Origin: SIG291 sp045543455
GTDB taxonomy: Bacteria > Bacillota > Clostridia > Lachnospirales > Lachnospiraceae
Direction of reading: 5' to 3'
Length of the DNA: 14,439 nt
Assembly: GCA_045543455.1 (NCBI GenBank)
Contig: JAZQMK010000055.1
Coordinates: 1-14,439, forward strand
Each line of letters starts with the position of its first letter. The first letter of the stretch is position 1. Positions 5,707-13,488 of the stretch are shown piece after piece. The translations under genes and the position numbers were made by a program. Below the pieces are notes generated by a model. That model was not told the DNA's origin. It saw only the letters and a list, made by a program, of their open reading frames with translations, and did no database searches.

Positions 5707-7797
5707 ATGGAAGAAAAAATATTGGAATTTGAGAAGAAGCTAATTTCTCTTAGAACAGAGCTTAACGAAATTACAGCAGCTTCTAATACATCAGACAGTG
5801 CAATTGTAAAAGATAAGCTTAACTTTTTGAAGACAGAAATGCTTCATATTAATCGACAGTACGAGATGCTGACAAATGGCATAAATGCTAAGCAAGCTAC
5901 GCCACAACCAGTACAGCAGCCAATACAGCAACCAATACCACAGCCAATACCACAGCCTGCACCACAACCAGTGTCACAACCAGTGCCACAGCCGGTACAG
6001 CAGCCTGCGTATGTTTCAAAGCCTGTAGCTAAAAAGAAAAATACAATGGAAAATGCAATTGGTTCATCATTAATGGGTATATTTGCATCAGGTCTTATAT
6101 TTATAAGTTTAATACTGTTTGCAACATTGGTATTGCCATATATGACAGATGTATTTAAGATGTTAGCTTGCTATTTGATAAGCGGCATTATGATTACCGT
6201 AGCAATGATAAAGCTTAAGAAAAATGTAAATAGTCCATTTTTTATATCTTTAGGAGCCTGTGGTACAGGGTCATTGCTTATAAGTTTATTTTTAACTGAT
6301 ATATATTTTGGTTACATAAATGATTGGGTGCTTTTTATATGTATTGCCATATGGGTATTTTTTGTGTGCTACCTGTCGAAGACAAAGAGCGTTGTGTTTC
6401 AGGTTATCGGACACATTGGTATTTTTATATCGATTATGTTTGGAACAATCCTATGTTCAAACCAGAATGATGAAGTTAAATTTATTATGCTCATATTGTT
6501 TTTCTTTGTATCAGCACTGACAATGTATGTGACACATTACAGCAGAAATGTTGAAAAAAATGTATTAAATGATATATTTGGTATGTTAAATATATTATTG
6601 CTTACAATAGGTGCATTTGATATTTTTGAAGATGGCGTCACCTTTGTATTTTACATAATTATTTCATTGATAGTGGCATACATAATCGTTATTTGGACCT
6701 GCAAATGGGAAAATGCAATTATGTCCTATGGCGTAAATACAACATTTTGGGTGCTTTTGTTGATACTTAACATTGCACAGATATTTGAAGATGAAGTAAC
6801 TAAGATGGTTACAGCTATTGTTGCCATGACATTTTTAGTACTGTTAGAATTTAAGAAGAAGAATGATAATGCAGGAAAATATTTTGCTCAATCCATATTG
6901 GCACTAACAGCATTTATAGGTCTTGCAATAGAAGCAGAATATTATGATTATGGCTTCGTTGTATTGTTTATATTGCCATTAGCAGCAATTGCGGCGATAT
7001 GGAAAAATGATGTATGTAAATATTTTTCTGTGATAGCAACTTTTATATATTTATTTAATTCAATGGAGGCGTGGCCACATTTATTCTTAAGCCTTTTAGC
7101 CGTTTTAGTTTTATATGTTATATACTTCTATAATAAAGAAGGTAGTGTATATAAAGGCTTTTTACATATCGTAAGTGTATTTTTCTTTGTTACGGCTTTT
7201 GAAAATGCATTGGAAGAGATAGTTGCTCTAGTTGATGATAGGTCTGTTATAATATACACCATAGTCGTGTTATTTAACCTAGGAATGTATATATGGGCAA
7301 AGAAGAATTATGAAAATAAAGAAGTGTACAATGTGGTAAATTTCGTAACCATGTTTTTTGGAATAGGCTTAATAGTGGAATGTACAAGTATGCACCTGCT
7401 TGTGATAATGGTAACAATTCTGGTGTTTATGTTTAATTCTAAGAACTATCTTGACGGACAGAAGATGTTTGCGGGAATGTATGTTGGCTTTAAATTAACA
7501 GTACTTATGCTGGTTATTTTAGCATCCTTTGACAGTGTGGATTATGTTATCAGTATTGCATGCATAATTTTTGCCATAGCAAGCATAGTTACGGGCTTTA
7601 GATTTAAATATAAAGCACTACGTATATATGGACTTACTCTGGCAATGATAGGCATTTTTAAACTTGTAATGATAGATATAAATTACGAGAATACCCTAGG
7701 AAATGCATTAAGCTTCTTTATATCGGGTATCCTCTGCTTTGGCATAAGCCTTATTTATAACTACATTGGTAAAAGATTATCCGGAGAAGATTCGTAG
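5707..7797 (+). CDS. Polytopic membrane protein with coiled coil and Pro/Gln repeat linker (DUF2339-like)
   Basis: Large integral membrane protein of 696 aa without assigned function. Residues 1 to about 60 are charged and heptad-like, probably a cytoplasmic coiled coil. Residues 66-101 are nine tandem tetrapeptides of the form [PQS]QP[VIA], a flexible linker. A short basic stretch (KPVAKKKN) precedes the membrane part. From about 118 to the C terminus there is one hydrophobic helix after another; I estimate 16 to 20. The first reads GSSLMGIFASGLIFISLI, a motif I associate with Lachnospiraceae membrane proteins. The order coiled coil, Pro-rich linker, many TM helices is that of the DUF2339 family, though I can claim resemblance in architecture only. 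No enzymatic motif is seen. GGAGGT lies 5 bases before the ATG. The last 37 bp overlap the 3' end of the convergent gene. Confidence 0.85.
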   Translation: MEEKILEFEKKLISLRTELNEITAASNTSDSAIVKDKLNFLKTEMLHINRQYEMLTNGINAKQATPQPVQQPIQQPIPQPIPQPAPQPVSQPVPQPVQQPAYVSKPVAKKKNTMENAIGSSLMGIFASGLIFISLILFATLVLPYMTDVFKMLACYLISGIMITVAMIKLKKNVNSPFFISLGACGTGSLLISLFLTDIYFGYINDWVLFICIAIWVFFVCYLSKTKSVVFQVIGHIGIFISIMFGTILCSNQNDEVKFIMLILFFFVSALTMYVTHYSRNVEKNVLNDIFGMLNILLLTIGAFDIFEDGVTFVFYIIISLIVAYIIVIWTCKWENAIMSYGVNTTFWVLLLILNIAQIFEDEVTKMVTAIVAMTFLVLLEFKKKNDNAGKYFAQSILALTAFIGLAIEAEYYDYGFVVLFILPLAAIAAIWKNDVCKYFSVIATFIYLFNSMEAWPHLFLSLLAVLVLYVIYFYNKEGSVYKGFLHIVSVFFFVTAFENALEEIVALVDDRSVIIYTIVVLFNLGMYIWAKKNYENKEVYNVVNFVTMFFGIGLIVECTSMHLLVIMVTILVFMFNSKNYLDGQKMFAGMYVGFKLTVLMLVILASFDSVDYVISIACIIFAIASIVTGFRFKYKALRIYGLTLAMIGIFKLVMIDINYENTLGNALSFFISGILCFGISLIYNYIGKRLSGEDS
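5902..6009 (+). repeat. 12-bp tandem repeat encoding [PQS]QP[VIA], nine copies
   Basis: Nine imperfect in-frame copies of a 12-base unit resembling CCACARCCAGTR occupy exactly 108 bases within the membrane-protein gene. Because the unit is a multiple of three, copy-number change by slippage would alter linker length without breaking the frame. Third-position differences among copies suggest the array is not freshly amplified. Confidence 0.88.
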
Positions 7798-8552
7798 ATT
7801 AGTCTGTTATAAAGACCTTCAGCATCTACATAATAATTAGTTTTATCATTAGGATTAATATAAACATCGGCATATTCGCCAATAATATCGACTTCGTTTG
7901 GGTCAAACCAAACGGGGTCGCTTTTAAATAATAAGGATGTGGCTGTATCAGGATCAAAATATGCACAGTCAAGTATATAAGGACTTGTATTGTTTAAAAC
8001 TGTGCTGTAATCACATTCAAAGTCAATTACTTCAGCCTTTACGGAAGGAGCGGCCATTAATAAAGCCATATCGTCCATATAAAAGGTTGCCACCTTAGAT
8101 ACAATTTTTGTTTTTCTGTTAACTTCTTCCTGATAAATCAGCATAATAAGCATTAATACTATTCCTGCTGCTATAAACAGTATGGGAAATACAAATATGT
8201 ATTCTGCAACCTTGTAATCTAGTGGATCCTTAGTATTATAATATATTTTTACTTCTGAATATTTATCTAAACGACCTTTAAACAACCATTGTAATTCAAC
8301 GTTATTGTAAACGGTGTTGTTGGCTGTATACGTAATATATACTGTTTTTTCATTGCTAAGTGAGTATTTGATATCGTTTACATAAGCAATAGTCTGTTCA
8401 TAAGCTGCAACAGAATGAATGGAACTGATAAGCCATACAATTCCTACAATAATAAGTATAAGGGCAAATTCCATACGGTGTTTAATATGCTTTGATTGGG
8501 ATACAGGTTGTTCATTTTCCTGTTCATTTTCTAAAAAATTCGAAATACTCAT
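7761..8552 (-). CDS. Two-TM membrane protein, DUF3592-like
   Basis: Membrane protein of 263 aa. A short polar N terminus is followed by TM1 (about 27-47), an extracytoplasmic beta-rich segment (about 48-115) and TM2 (about 118-140), then a cytoplasmic tail of some 120 residues. The outer segment ends in EVKIYYNTKDPLDYK, close to the V-x-[IV]-YYNPxNP signature of DUF3592 proteins, whose role is unknown. The tail contains many Asp and Asn (FDPNEVDIIGEY, NPNDKTNYY) and I recognise no domain in it. GGGAG lies 6 bases before the ATG on the minus strand. Its stop codon (7761-7763) is inside the neighbouring membrane-protein gene, giving a 37-bp tail-to-tail overlap. No hairpin terminator is visible at this junction. 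Confidence 0.82.
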   Translation of the reverse strand: MSISNFLENEQENEQPVSQSKHIKHRMEFALILIIVGIVWLISSIHSVAAYEQTIAYVNDIKYSLSNEKTVYITYTANNTVYNNVELQWLFKGRLDKYSEVKIYYNTKDPLDYKVAEYIFVFPILFIAAGIVLMLIMLIYQEEVNRKTKIVSKVATFYMDDMALLMAAPSVKAEVIDFECDYSTVLNNTSPYILDCAYFDPDTATSLLFKSDPVWFDPNEVDIIGEYADVYINPNDKTNYYVDAEGLYNRLIYESSPDNLLPM

Positions 8553-8590
8553 AAATTACTCCCTTTAATATGTATAAATTAATAAATGGT

Positions 8591-8620
8591 ATTATAATAC
8601 AAAACTATACAAAATGCAAA
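8591..8620 (-). promoter_or_regulatory. Candidate promoter of the DUF3592-like gene
   Basis: On the minus strand a perfect TATAAT (plus 8591-8596) is preceded 18 bases upstream by TTTGCA (plus 8615-8620), or 17 bases upstream by TTGCAT. The -10 is strong and the -35 is weak in either reading. It sits back-to-back with the plus-strand promoter at 8626-8655. Confidence 0.6.
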
Positions 8621-8625
8621 TTTAG

Positions 8626-8655
8626 TTGACAAAATAAGGCTTTTTATAATATTAT
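8626..8655 (+). promoter_or_regulatory. Sigma-A promoter of the hybrid kinase-copA-thiT operon
   Basis: A perfect TTGACA (8626-8631) is followed after 18 bases by TATTAT (8650-8655), one mismatch from consensus. TATAAT at 8645-8650 is a better hexamer, but its 13-base spacing is too short. No further promoter is apparent before the downstream genes, whose gaps are 2, 4 and 18 bp, so this probably drives the whole operon. I see no clear palindromic operator such as a CsoR or CopY box. Confidence 0.72.
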
Positions 8656-8691
8656 TTAGTAGTAAAAAATCATAAATGAAAGGGAGATAAT

Positions 8692-10752
8692 ATGAAAAAA
8701 ACAAGTGCAATAATACTCAGTATTATTCTGATTTTGCTAATACCCATTGAATGTATGGGGGCAAATATCAACAGGGAAAACATTTATACAAAAGAGGAGT
8801 TAGAATATATTAAGGAGAATCCTGTGTTAATGGCATATGTTAATCCTGACAAGGGATATTTATCATTACACAATAATAATGTATATCAGGGAATTGAAGT
8901 TGATGTAATAAGGGATATAGCCAAGATCGCAGGGTTTGAATTAAAGATTACACATAATTTTAGTGAGCAAAATAGAGACCAGATTGACATTTTTTCCAAT
9001 GTAGACAGTGTTAAAAACTTTTATGATGAGGTTTATTACAGTGATGCCTATCTGGAAAGTAATAACTACATAATAAAAAAGAAAAATAAGAGTGTTTCAG
9101 ATATAAGGTCAGTAGCACTTCTTCACGAGGATTTAAAGGGTGAGGAATGTGTAAAGAAAGAGCTAAATATAGATAAAATACATTATTATAACTCTAATCG
9201 GGAATGTATGGAGACTGTTATAAGTGGCAATGCTGATGCAGCATACTGTTGCGGATATATAGCAAGATATTATTTGAAAAATTCGGATTTTTCAATGCTT
9301 GATATGGAAGTGGCACAAAATGATGTTGAATTTAAAATGTGCGTGCCTAAGAGTAAAAGTCCGATTTTAATTTCTATTGTTAATAAAACTTTAGCTCAAA
9401 TTGATGAAGAAAGAATACATGACATAGTTTTAAGTAATTCATCCAATATCGAAGTTGAAAAAAGTTTTTCGCAGCTTGTTAAGGAAAATAAAATAACAGT
9501 CATACTTGTAACCTTAGGTATGGGTGTGTTTGTTATTACTTTAGCTATCACAGCATTTAAAAAGGAACAATTACGTCAGGAATTAGAAAAGGCAAAGTTA
9601 GCGACAAGGGCTAAATCAGACTTCCTTTCAAGAATGAGTCATGATATAAGAACTCCACTTAATGCTATTATAGGATTTACGCAAATTGCAAAAGAATCAG
9701 AAAATCTTACAGCTGAGGTAAAGGACAATCTTGAGAAAATAGATACTTCAAGCCAGTATCTTCTTGGTATAATAAATGATATTTTAGATATGTCAAAGAT
9801 TGAAAGTGGAAAGTTAGAGTTAAATTATGAAGCAGCTGACTGTGTTGCCTTTCATAATGATATAGCAGTACTTTTTTCAGAAGTAGCAAAGAAAAAGAAT
9901 ATAAAATTAAAGACAGATTTTTCAGGCATTAAGACAAAGTGGGTAATGATGGATACATTAAGAAGCCGTCAGATATATGCAAACCTTCTTAATAATGCCA
10001 TTAAGTTTTCAGATGAAGGCACTTGTATTACATGGACTATTAATGACATTAAGGTTGATGAGGAATGTACTACAAGAGTAATTACAATTAAAGATGAAGG
10101 TTGTGGTATGAGTCCGGAATTTATGAGAACGATGTTTGACCCATTTGCACAGGAACATAATAAGTATCATAATCCTGAAAGTGGTACAGGCTTAGGTCTT
10201 GCCATAGTAAAAAATCTTATTGATTTATCGGGGAACAAGATAACGGTAGACAGTGAGATAGGAAAAGGTACACAGTTTACAATAACTTTAGTTAGAAAAA
10301 ATGCGTCACCGGTGGAAAAAACTAACGGTACGGTAACAAGTGGTGATATACAAAAATTAAAGGATAAGAGAATACTTTTATTTGAAGATCATCCTCTTAA
10401 CCGTCAGATTATGAAAACTCTTCTTGAAAAGAAAGGTATTCAGATTGATTGTGCCGTTAACGGTAAAGAAGGCGTAGATATATTTGAAGCATCAGAGGCA
10501 GGCTATTATTCGGCAGTATTTATGGATATTTCTATGCCGGTAATGAATGGTTATGAGGCTACAATTGCGATGCGTAATTTAAACAGAGAAGATGCTAAAA
10601 CCATACCGGTAATAGCGATTACAGCGAATGCATTTAACGATGACGTGGAAAAATGTATGAAAGCAGGAATGAATTATCACATAGCTAAACCAATAGATAT
10701 TAATAAAGTATATGAAATATTAGATATAATATTTGAAAACAGTGGAGAATAA
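8692..10752 (+). CDS. Hybrid sensor histidine kinase with SBP-type extracellular sensor
   Basis: BvgS-like hybrid kinase of 686 aa. Residues 1 to about 24 are a signal peptide. A solute-binding-protein family 3-like sensor (about 33-262) follows, with GIEVDVIRDIAKIAGFEL typical of the fold. One TM (about 268-289) leads through a helical linker to HisKA (H317 in MSHDIRTPLNAIIG) and HATPase (N431/N435, D468 in DEGCGM, G2 box GTGLGL 498-503). A C-terminal receiver has E565/D566, phospho-acceptor D612, T644 and K666. All catalytic residues are present. There is no Hpt domain and no DNA-binding output, so the phosphate must go to an unlinked partner or serve as a sink. The sensor contains five cysteines (153, 172, 186, 187, 217), including a CC pair. 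AGGGAG lies 5 bases before the ATG. A copper ATPase starts 2 bp after the stop. The natural ligand is unknown. Confidence 0.93.
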   Translation: MKKTSAIILSIILILLIPIECMGANINRENIYTKEELEYIKENPVLMAYVNPDKGYLSLHNNNVYQGIEVDVIRDIAKIAGFELKITHNFSEQNRDQIDIFSNVDSVKNFYDEVYYSDAYLESNNYIIKKKNKSVSDIRSVALLHEDLKGEECVKKELNIDKIHYYNSNRECMETVISGNADAAYCCGYIARYYLKNSDFSMLDMEVAQNDVEFKMCVPKSKSPILISIVNKTLAQIDEERIHDIVLSNSSNIEVEKSFSQLVKENKITVILVTLGMGVFVITLAITAFKKEQLRQELEKAKLATRAKSDFLSRMSHDIRTPLNAIIGFTQIAKESENLTAEVKDNLEKIDTSSQYLLGIINDILDMSKIESGKLELNYEAADCVAFHNDIAVLFSEVAKKKNIKLKTDFSGIKTKWVMMDTLRSRQIYANLLNNAIKFSDEGTCITWTINDIKVDEECTTRVITIKDEGCGMSPEFMRTMFDPFAQEHNKYHNPESGTGLGLAIVKNLIDLSGNKITVDSEIGKGTQFTITLVRKNASPVEKTNGTVTSGDIQKLKDKRILLFEDHPLNRQIMKTLLEKKGIQIDCAVNGKEGVDIFEASEAGYYSAVFMDISMPVMNGYEATIAMRNLNREDAKTIPVIAITANAFNDDVEKCMKAGMNYHIAKPIDINKVYEILDIIFENSGE

Positions 10753-10754
10753 TA

Positions 10755-12929
10755 ATGAAAGAATACACAGTTACTGGTATGCATTGTGCTGCATGCAGCG
10801 CAAGAGTAGAAAAAGTAGTTTCAAAGCTTGACGGCGTTAATATGGTATCAGTATCTTTACTTACCTCTACAATGATTGTAGAAGGTAGCGGAGATGAAAA
10901 TGCTATATTTAATGCCGTAAAAGAAGCGGGCTTTGGTATAAGTGTAAAAAAGCAGATTGGTGAAGAAGAAAAAGAAATCATTAAAAAGCTGAAAATAAGG
11001 CTGATAGCATCAGTCTTACTTTTGTTGCCATTGATGTTAATCGGAATGTATTTTGCAATGCAGACAGACGATTACAACACATTTGTGGCTTATTTAATTG
11101 CTGAAATTATTTTAACTCTTGCAGTAATGTGTATTAATCGTGAATTTTTTATTTCAGGAGTTAAGGGAATAATAAAGAGGGCACCTAATATGGATACTTT
11201 GGTAGCTTTAGGTTCAGCTGCATCTTTTATATATAGTACAATATCCTTTGTAAATATGCTTGCTGCAAAGGATATGCACGCATATATGAACAGCTTTTAT
11301 TTTGAATCGGCTGCCATGATATTAACCCTTATAACTGTAGGAAAATTATTAGAGGCAATTTCTAAGGGCAAGACAACAAATGCATTAAAGTCTTTATTAA
11401 AGCTGGCACCATCTAGGGCAAATGTTATTCGTGACGGAATTGAAGAAAATATATTGGTTGAAAATATGCATTTAGATGACATATTTGTGGTGCGACCTGG
11501 AGAAAGTATACCGGCAGATGGCATTGTAATTGAAGGTAACAGTGCCGTAGATGAATCCGGACTTACAGGAGAAAGTATTCCAGTAGACAAAGAAACAGGC
11601 AGTGAAGTCTATGCAGGAACAATCAATAGTGCAGGATTTATAAAATGTAAGGTTAAAAGCTTGGGAATGGATACTGCACTGTCAAAAATAATAAAATCTG
11701 TAAGCGATGCAAGTTCTACAAAAGCACCAATAGCAAAGATTGCAGATAAGGTTTCAGCAATATTTGTACCTACAGTAATTGGAATTTCGTTACTGACTGC
11801 AGTGGTATGGACTTTAGTAACCAAAGATTTTGGACATGGTCTTATAAGAGGTATTTGCGTGTTAGTAATAAGCTGTCCGTGTTCATTAGGCCTTGCTACA
11901 CCGGTAGCTATAATGGTTGGAAATGGAGTTGCTGCAAGAAATGGAATTCTCTTTAAAACGGCAGCAGCCCTTGAACTAAGTGGTCAGGTAAATATAGTTG
12001 CTTTGGATAAAACAGGTACAATTACCAATGGAGAACCAACAGTTACCGATATAATCGGTGAAGATACATTAAAGTTGGCGTATGCACTTGAAAATAAAAG
12101 TGAACATCCACTGGCTAAAGCTATAAATAAAAAAGCAAGGGAAGATAATATAGAACTTGTAGAGGTTACTGATTTTAGAGCACTGCCAGGTAACGGCTTA
12201 GAGGCGAGATATAATGACAGCCATATATATGGTGGCAATCTGACGTATATTTCTAAATTTATAAAAATTGATGATAAGATTAAAAATATGGCAGATGAAT
12301 TGGCATTGCAGGGAAAAACACCACTATATTTTGCAAAGGATAGTGAATTTGTAGGTGTTATTGCAGTTGCAGACCGTATAAAGGAAGATAGTAAATTAGC
12401 CATCAGCCAATTAAAAAATGCAGGAATAAAGGTGGTTATGATAACCGGAGATAATGAAAGAACTGCTAACGCCATAGCAAAGGAGCTTGAACTTGATAAA
12501 GTTATTTCTGAGGTTATGCCAACGCAAAAGGCTGATGAGATAGATAAGCTTAAAAATGAAGGAAAGGTAGCTATGGTAGGAGATGGTATAAATGATGCCA
12601 TAGCCTTAACTAAAGCAGATACAGGTATTGCAATTGGTGCCGGAACAGATGTTGCAATTGATGCAGCTGATGTAGTTCTTATGAAGAACAGCTTAATGGA
12701 TGCGGTTGCGGCAATTAAAATTAGCAAGAAGGTAAAGAGAAATATTTATCAGAATTTGTTTTGGGCATTTATATACAACATTATTGGTATTCCGTTGGCA
12801 GCAGGTGTATTTGTACCATTTACAGGTTGGGAATTAAGTCCAGTGTTTGGTGCAGCGGCCATGAGTCTTTCAAGCTTTTGTGTTATAAGCAATGCACTTA
12901 GACTTAATTTTATTAAAGTAAGGAGCTAA
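10755..12929 (+). CDS. copA: CopA-type Cu(+)-exporting P1B-1 ATPase
   Basis: Heavy-metal P-type ATPase of 724 aa that would pump Cu(+) out of the cytoplasm at the cost of ATP. A single N-terminal HMA domain (about 3-67) has the metal-binding GMHCAAC (C11, C14). Eight TM helices are expected; TM6 holds the CPC transport site (374-376). Actuator motif LTGES is visible near 273-277. The phosphorylation motif DKTGT has D418, the nucleotide-domain HP motif is at 451-452, and the hinge is GDGIND (609-614). YN in TM7 and MSLSS with a following N in TM8 match the Cu(+) subgroup rather than Zn/Cd pumps. With one HMA it is slightly shorter than two-HMA homologues such as Bacillus CopA. No copZ chaperone or CsoR/CopY repressor is encoded in the window. 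A GGAG lies 8 bases before the ATG, inside the end of the kinase gene. Confidence 0.95.
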   Translation: MKEYTVTGMHCAACSARVEKVVSKLDGVNMVSVSLLTSTMIVEGSGDENAIFNAVKEAGFGISVKKQIGEEEKEIIKKLKIRLIASVLLLLPLMLIGMYFAMQTDDYNTFVAYLIAEIILTLAVMCINREFFISGVKGIIKRAPNMDTLVALGSAASFIYSTISFVNMLAAKDMHAYMNSFYFESAAMILTLITVGKLLEAISKGKTTNALKSLLKLAPSRANVIRDGIEENILVENMHLDDIFVVRPGESIPADGIVIEGNSAVDESGLTGESIPVDKETGSEVYAGTINSAGFIKCKVKSLGMDTALSKIIKSVSDASSTKAPIAKIADKVSAIFVPTVIGISLLTAVVWTLVTKDFGHGLIRGICVLVISCPCSLGLATPVAIMVGNGVAARNGILFKTAAALELSGQVNIVALDKTGTITNGEPTVTDIIGEDTLKLAYALENKSEHPLAKAINKKAREDNIELVEVTDFRALPGNGLEARYNDSHIYGGNLTYISKFIKIDDKIKNMADELALQGKTPLYFAKDSEFVGVIAVADRIKEDSKLAISQLKNAGIKVVMITGDNERTANAIAKELELDKVISEVMPTQKADEIDKLKNEGKVAMVGDGINDAIALTKADTGIAIGAGTDVAIDAADVVLMKNSLMDAVAAIKISKKVKRNIYQNLFWAFIYNIIGIPLAAGVFVPFTGWELSPVFGAAAMSLSSFCVISNALRLNFIKVRS

Positions 12930-12933
12930 ACAT

Positions 12934-13470
12934 ATGAAAAATCCGACTAAAGTAATACATCTTACATTTGCGGCTGTATCTGTAGCGCTTGCATTTGTGG
13001 CATCTATGATAAAGATAATAGATATGCCTATGGGTGGCAGTGTAACGCTTTTTAGTATGATGTTTATCTGCATAGTGGGATATTGCTGTAATATAAAGTG
13101 GGGTATTATGGCAGGAGTTTCTTTTGGGCTTTTACAGCTTATATTAGACCCTTATATTGTATCTATACCTCAAATGCTTTTTGATTATATATTTGCATTT
13201 GGGGCATTAGGTTTATCAGGTATGTTTAAAGATGTATCTGGAGGACTTTTCAAAGGCTATATATTGTCGGTAGTGGCAAGACTGGCATTTTCTATAGCTT
13301 CCGGAATGATATTTTTTGCACAGTATGTACCTGATAACATGAATCCTTTTGTATATTCCCTGTTGTATAATGGTGCATATATAGGAGTGGAGGCAGTGCT
13401 GACTTTAGTGTTATTTACTCTAAAGCCTGTAAGAAAGATAATAATTTCTATGAGAAATATACTTAACTGA
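12934..13470 (+). CDS. thiT: ThiT-like thiamine ECF transporter S-component
   Basis: Small membrane protein of 178 aa with about six TM helices, matching ThiT (YuaJ), the substrate-binding S-component that works with the shared EcfA-EcfA'-EcfT energy module. Family traits are MPMGGSVTLFSM (31-42), GLLQLILDPYIV (65-76), FDYIFAFG (83-90) and NPFVYSLLYNGAY (137-149), with D84 and N146 near positions that contact thiamine in characterised homologues. Where I recall a His in the segment before SGxxFF, this protein has Ser (S120), so substrate specificity may differ. AAGGAG lies 8 bases before the ATG, inside the end of copA. Only 4 bases separate the two genes, leaving no room for a TPP riboswitch. 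No EcfA/T genes are nearby, as is usual for group II ECF systems. Confidence 0.85.
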   Translation: MKNPTKVIHLTFAAVSVALAFVASMIKIIDMPMGGSVTLFSMMFICIVGYCCNIKWGIMAGVSFGLLQLILDPYIVSIPQMLFDYIFAFGALGLSGMFKDVSGGLFKGYILSVVARLAFSIASGMIFFAQYVPDNMNPFVYSLLYNGAYIGVEAVLTLVLFTLKPVRKIIISMRNILN

Positions 13471-13488
13471 TAAAGGGAGGTAGCGTAA

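Noticed and set aside
7800..7817. GTCT/AGAC inverted repeat near the convergent overlap as a terminator.
   Set aside because: Only four base pairs with no T-run on either side.
10700..10981. Minus-strand open frame spanning the kinase-copA junction.
   Set aside because: It crosses two well-supported genes in antisense and has no recognisable domain.
11984..12727. Minus-strand open frame of 247 codons inside copA.
   Set aside because: It is antisense to well-conserved P-type ATPase motifs, is a low-complexity Ser/Ile/Ala-rich translation, and lacks a convincing ribosome site.
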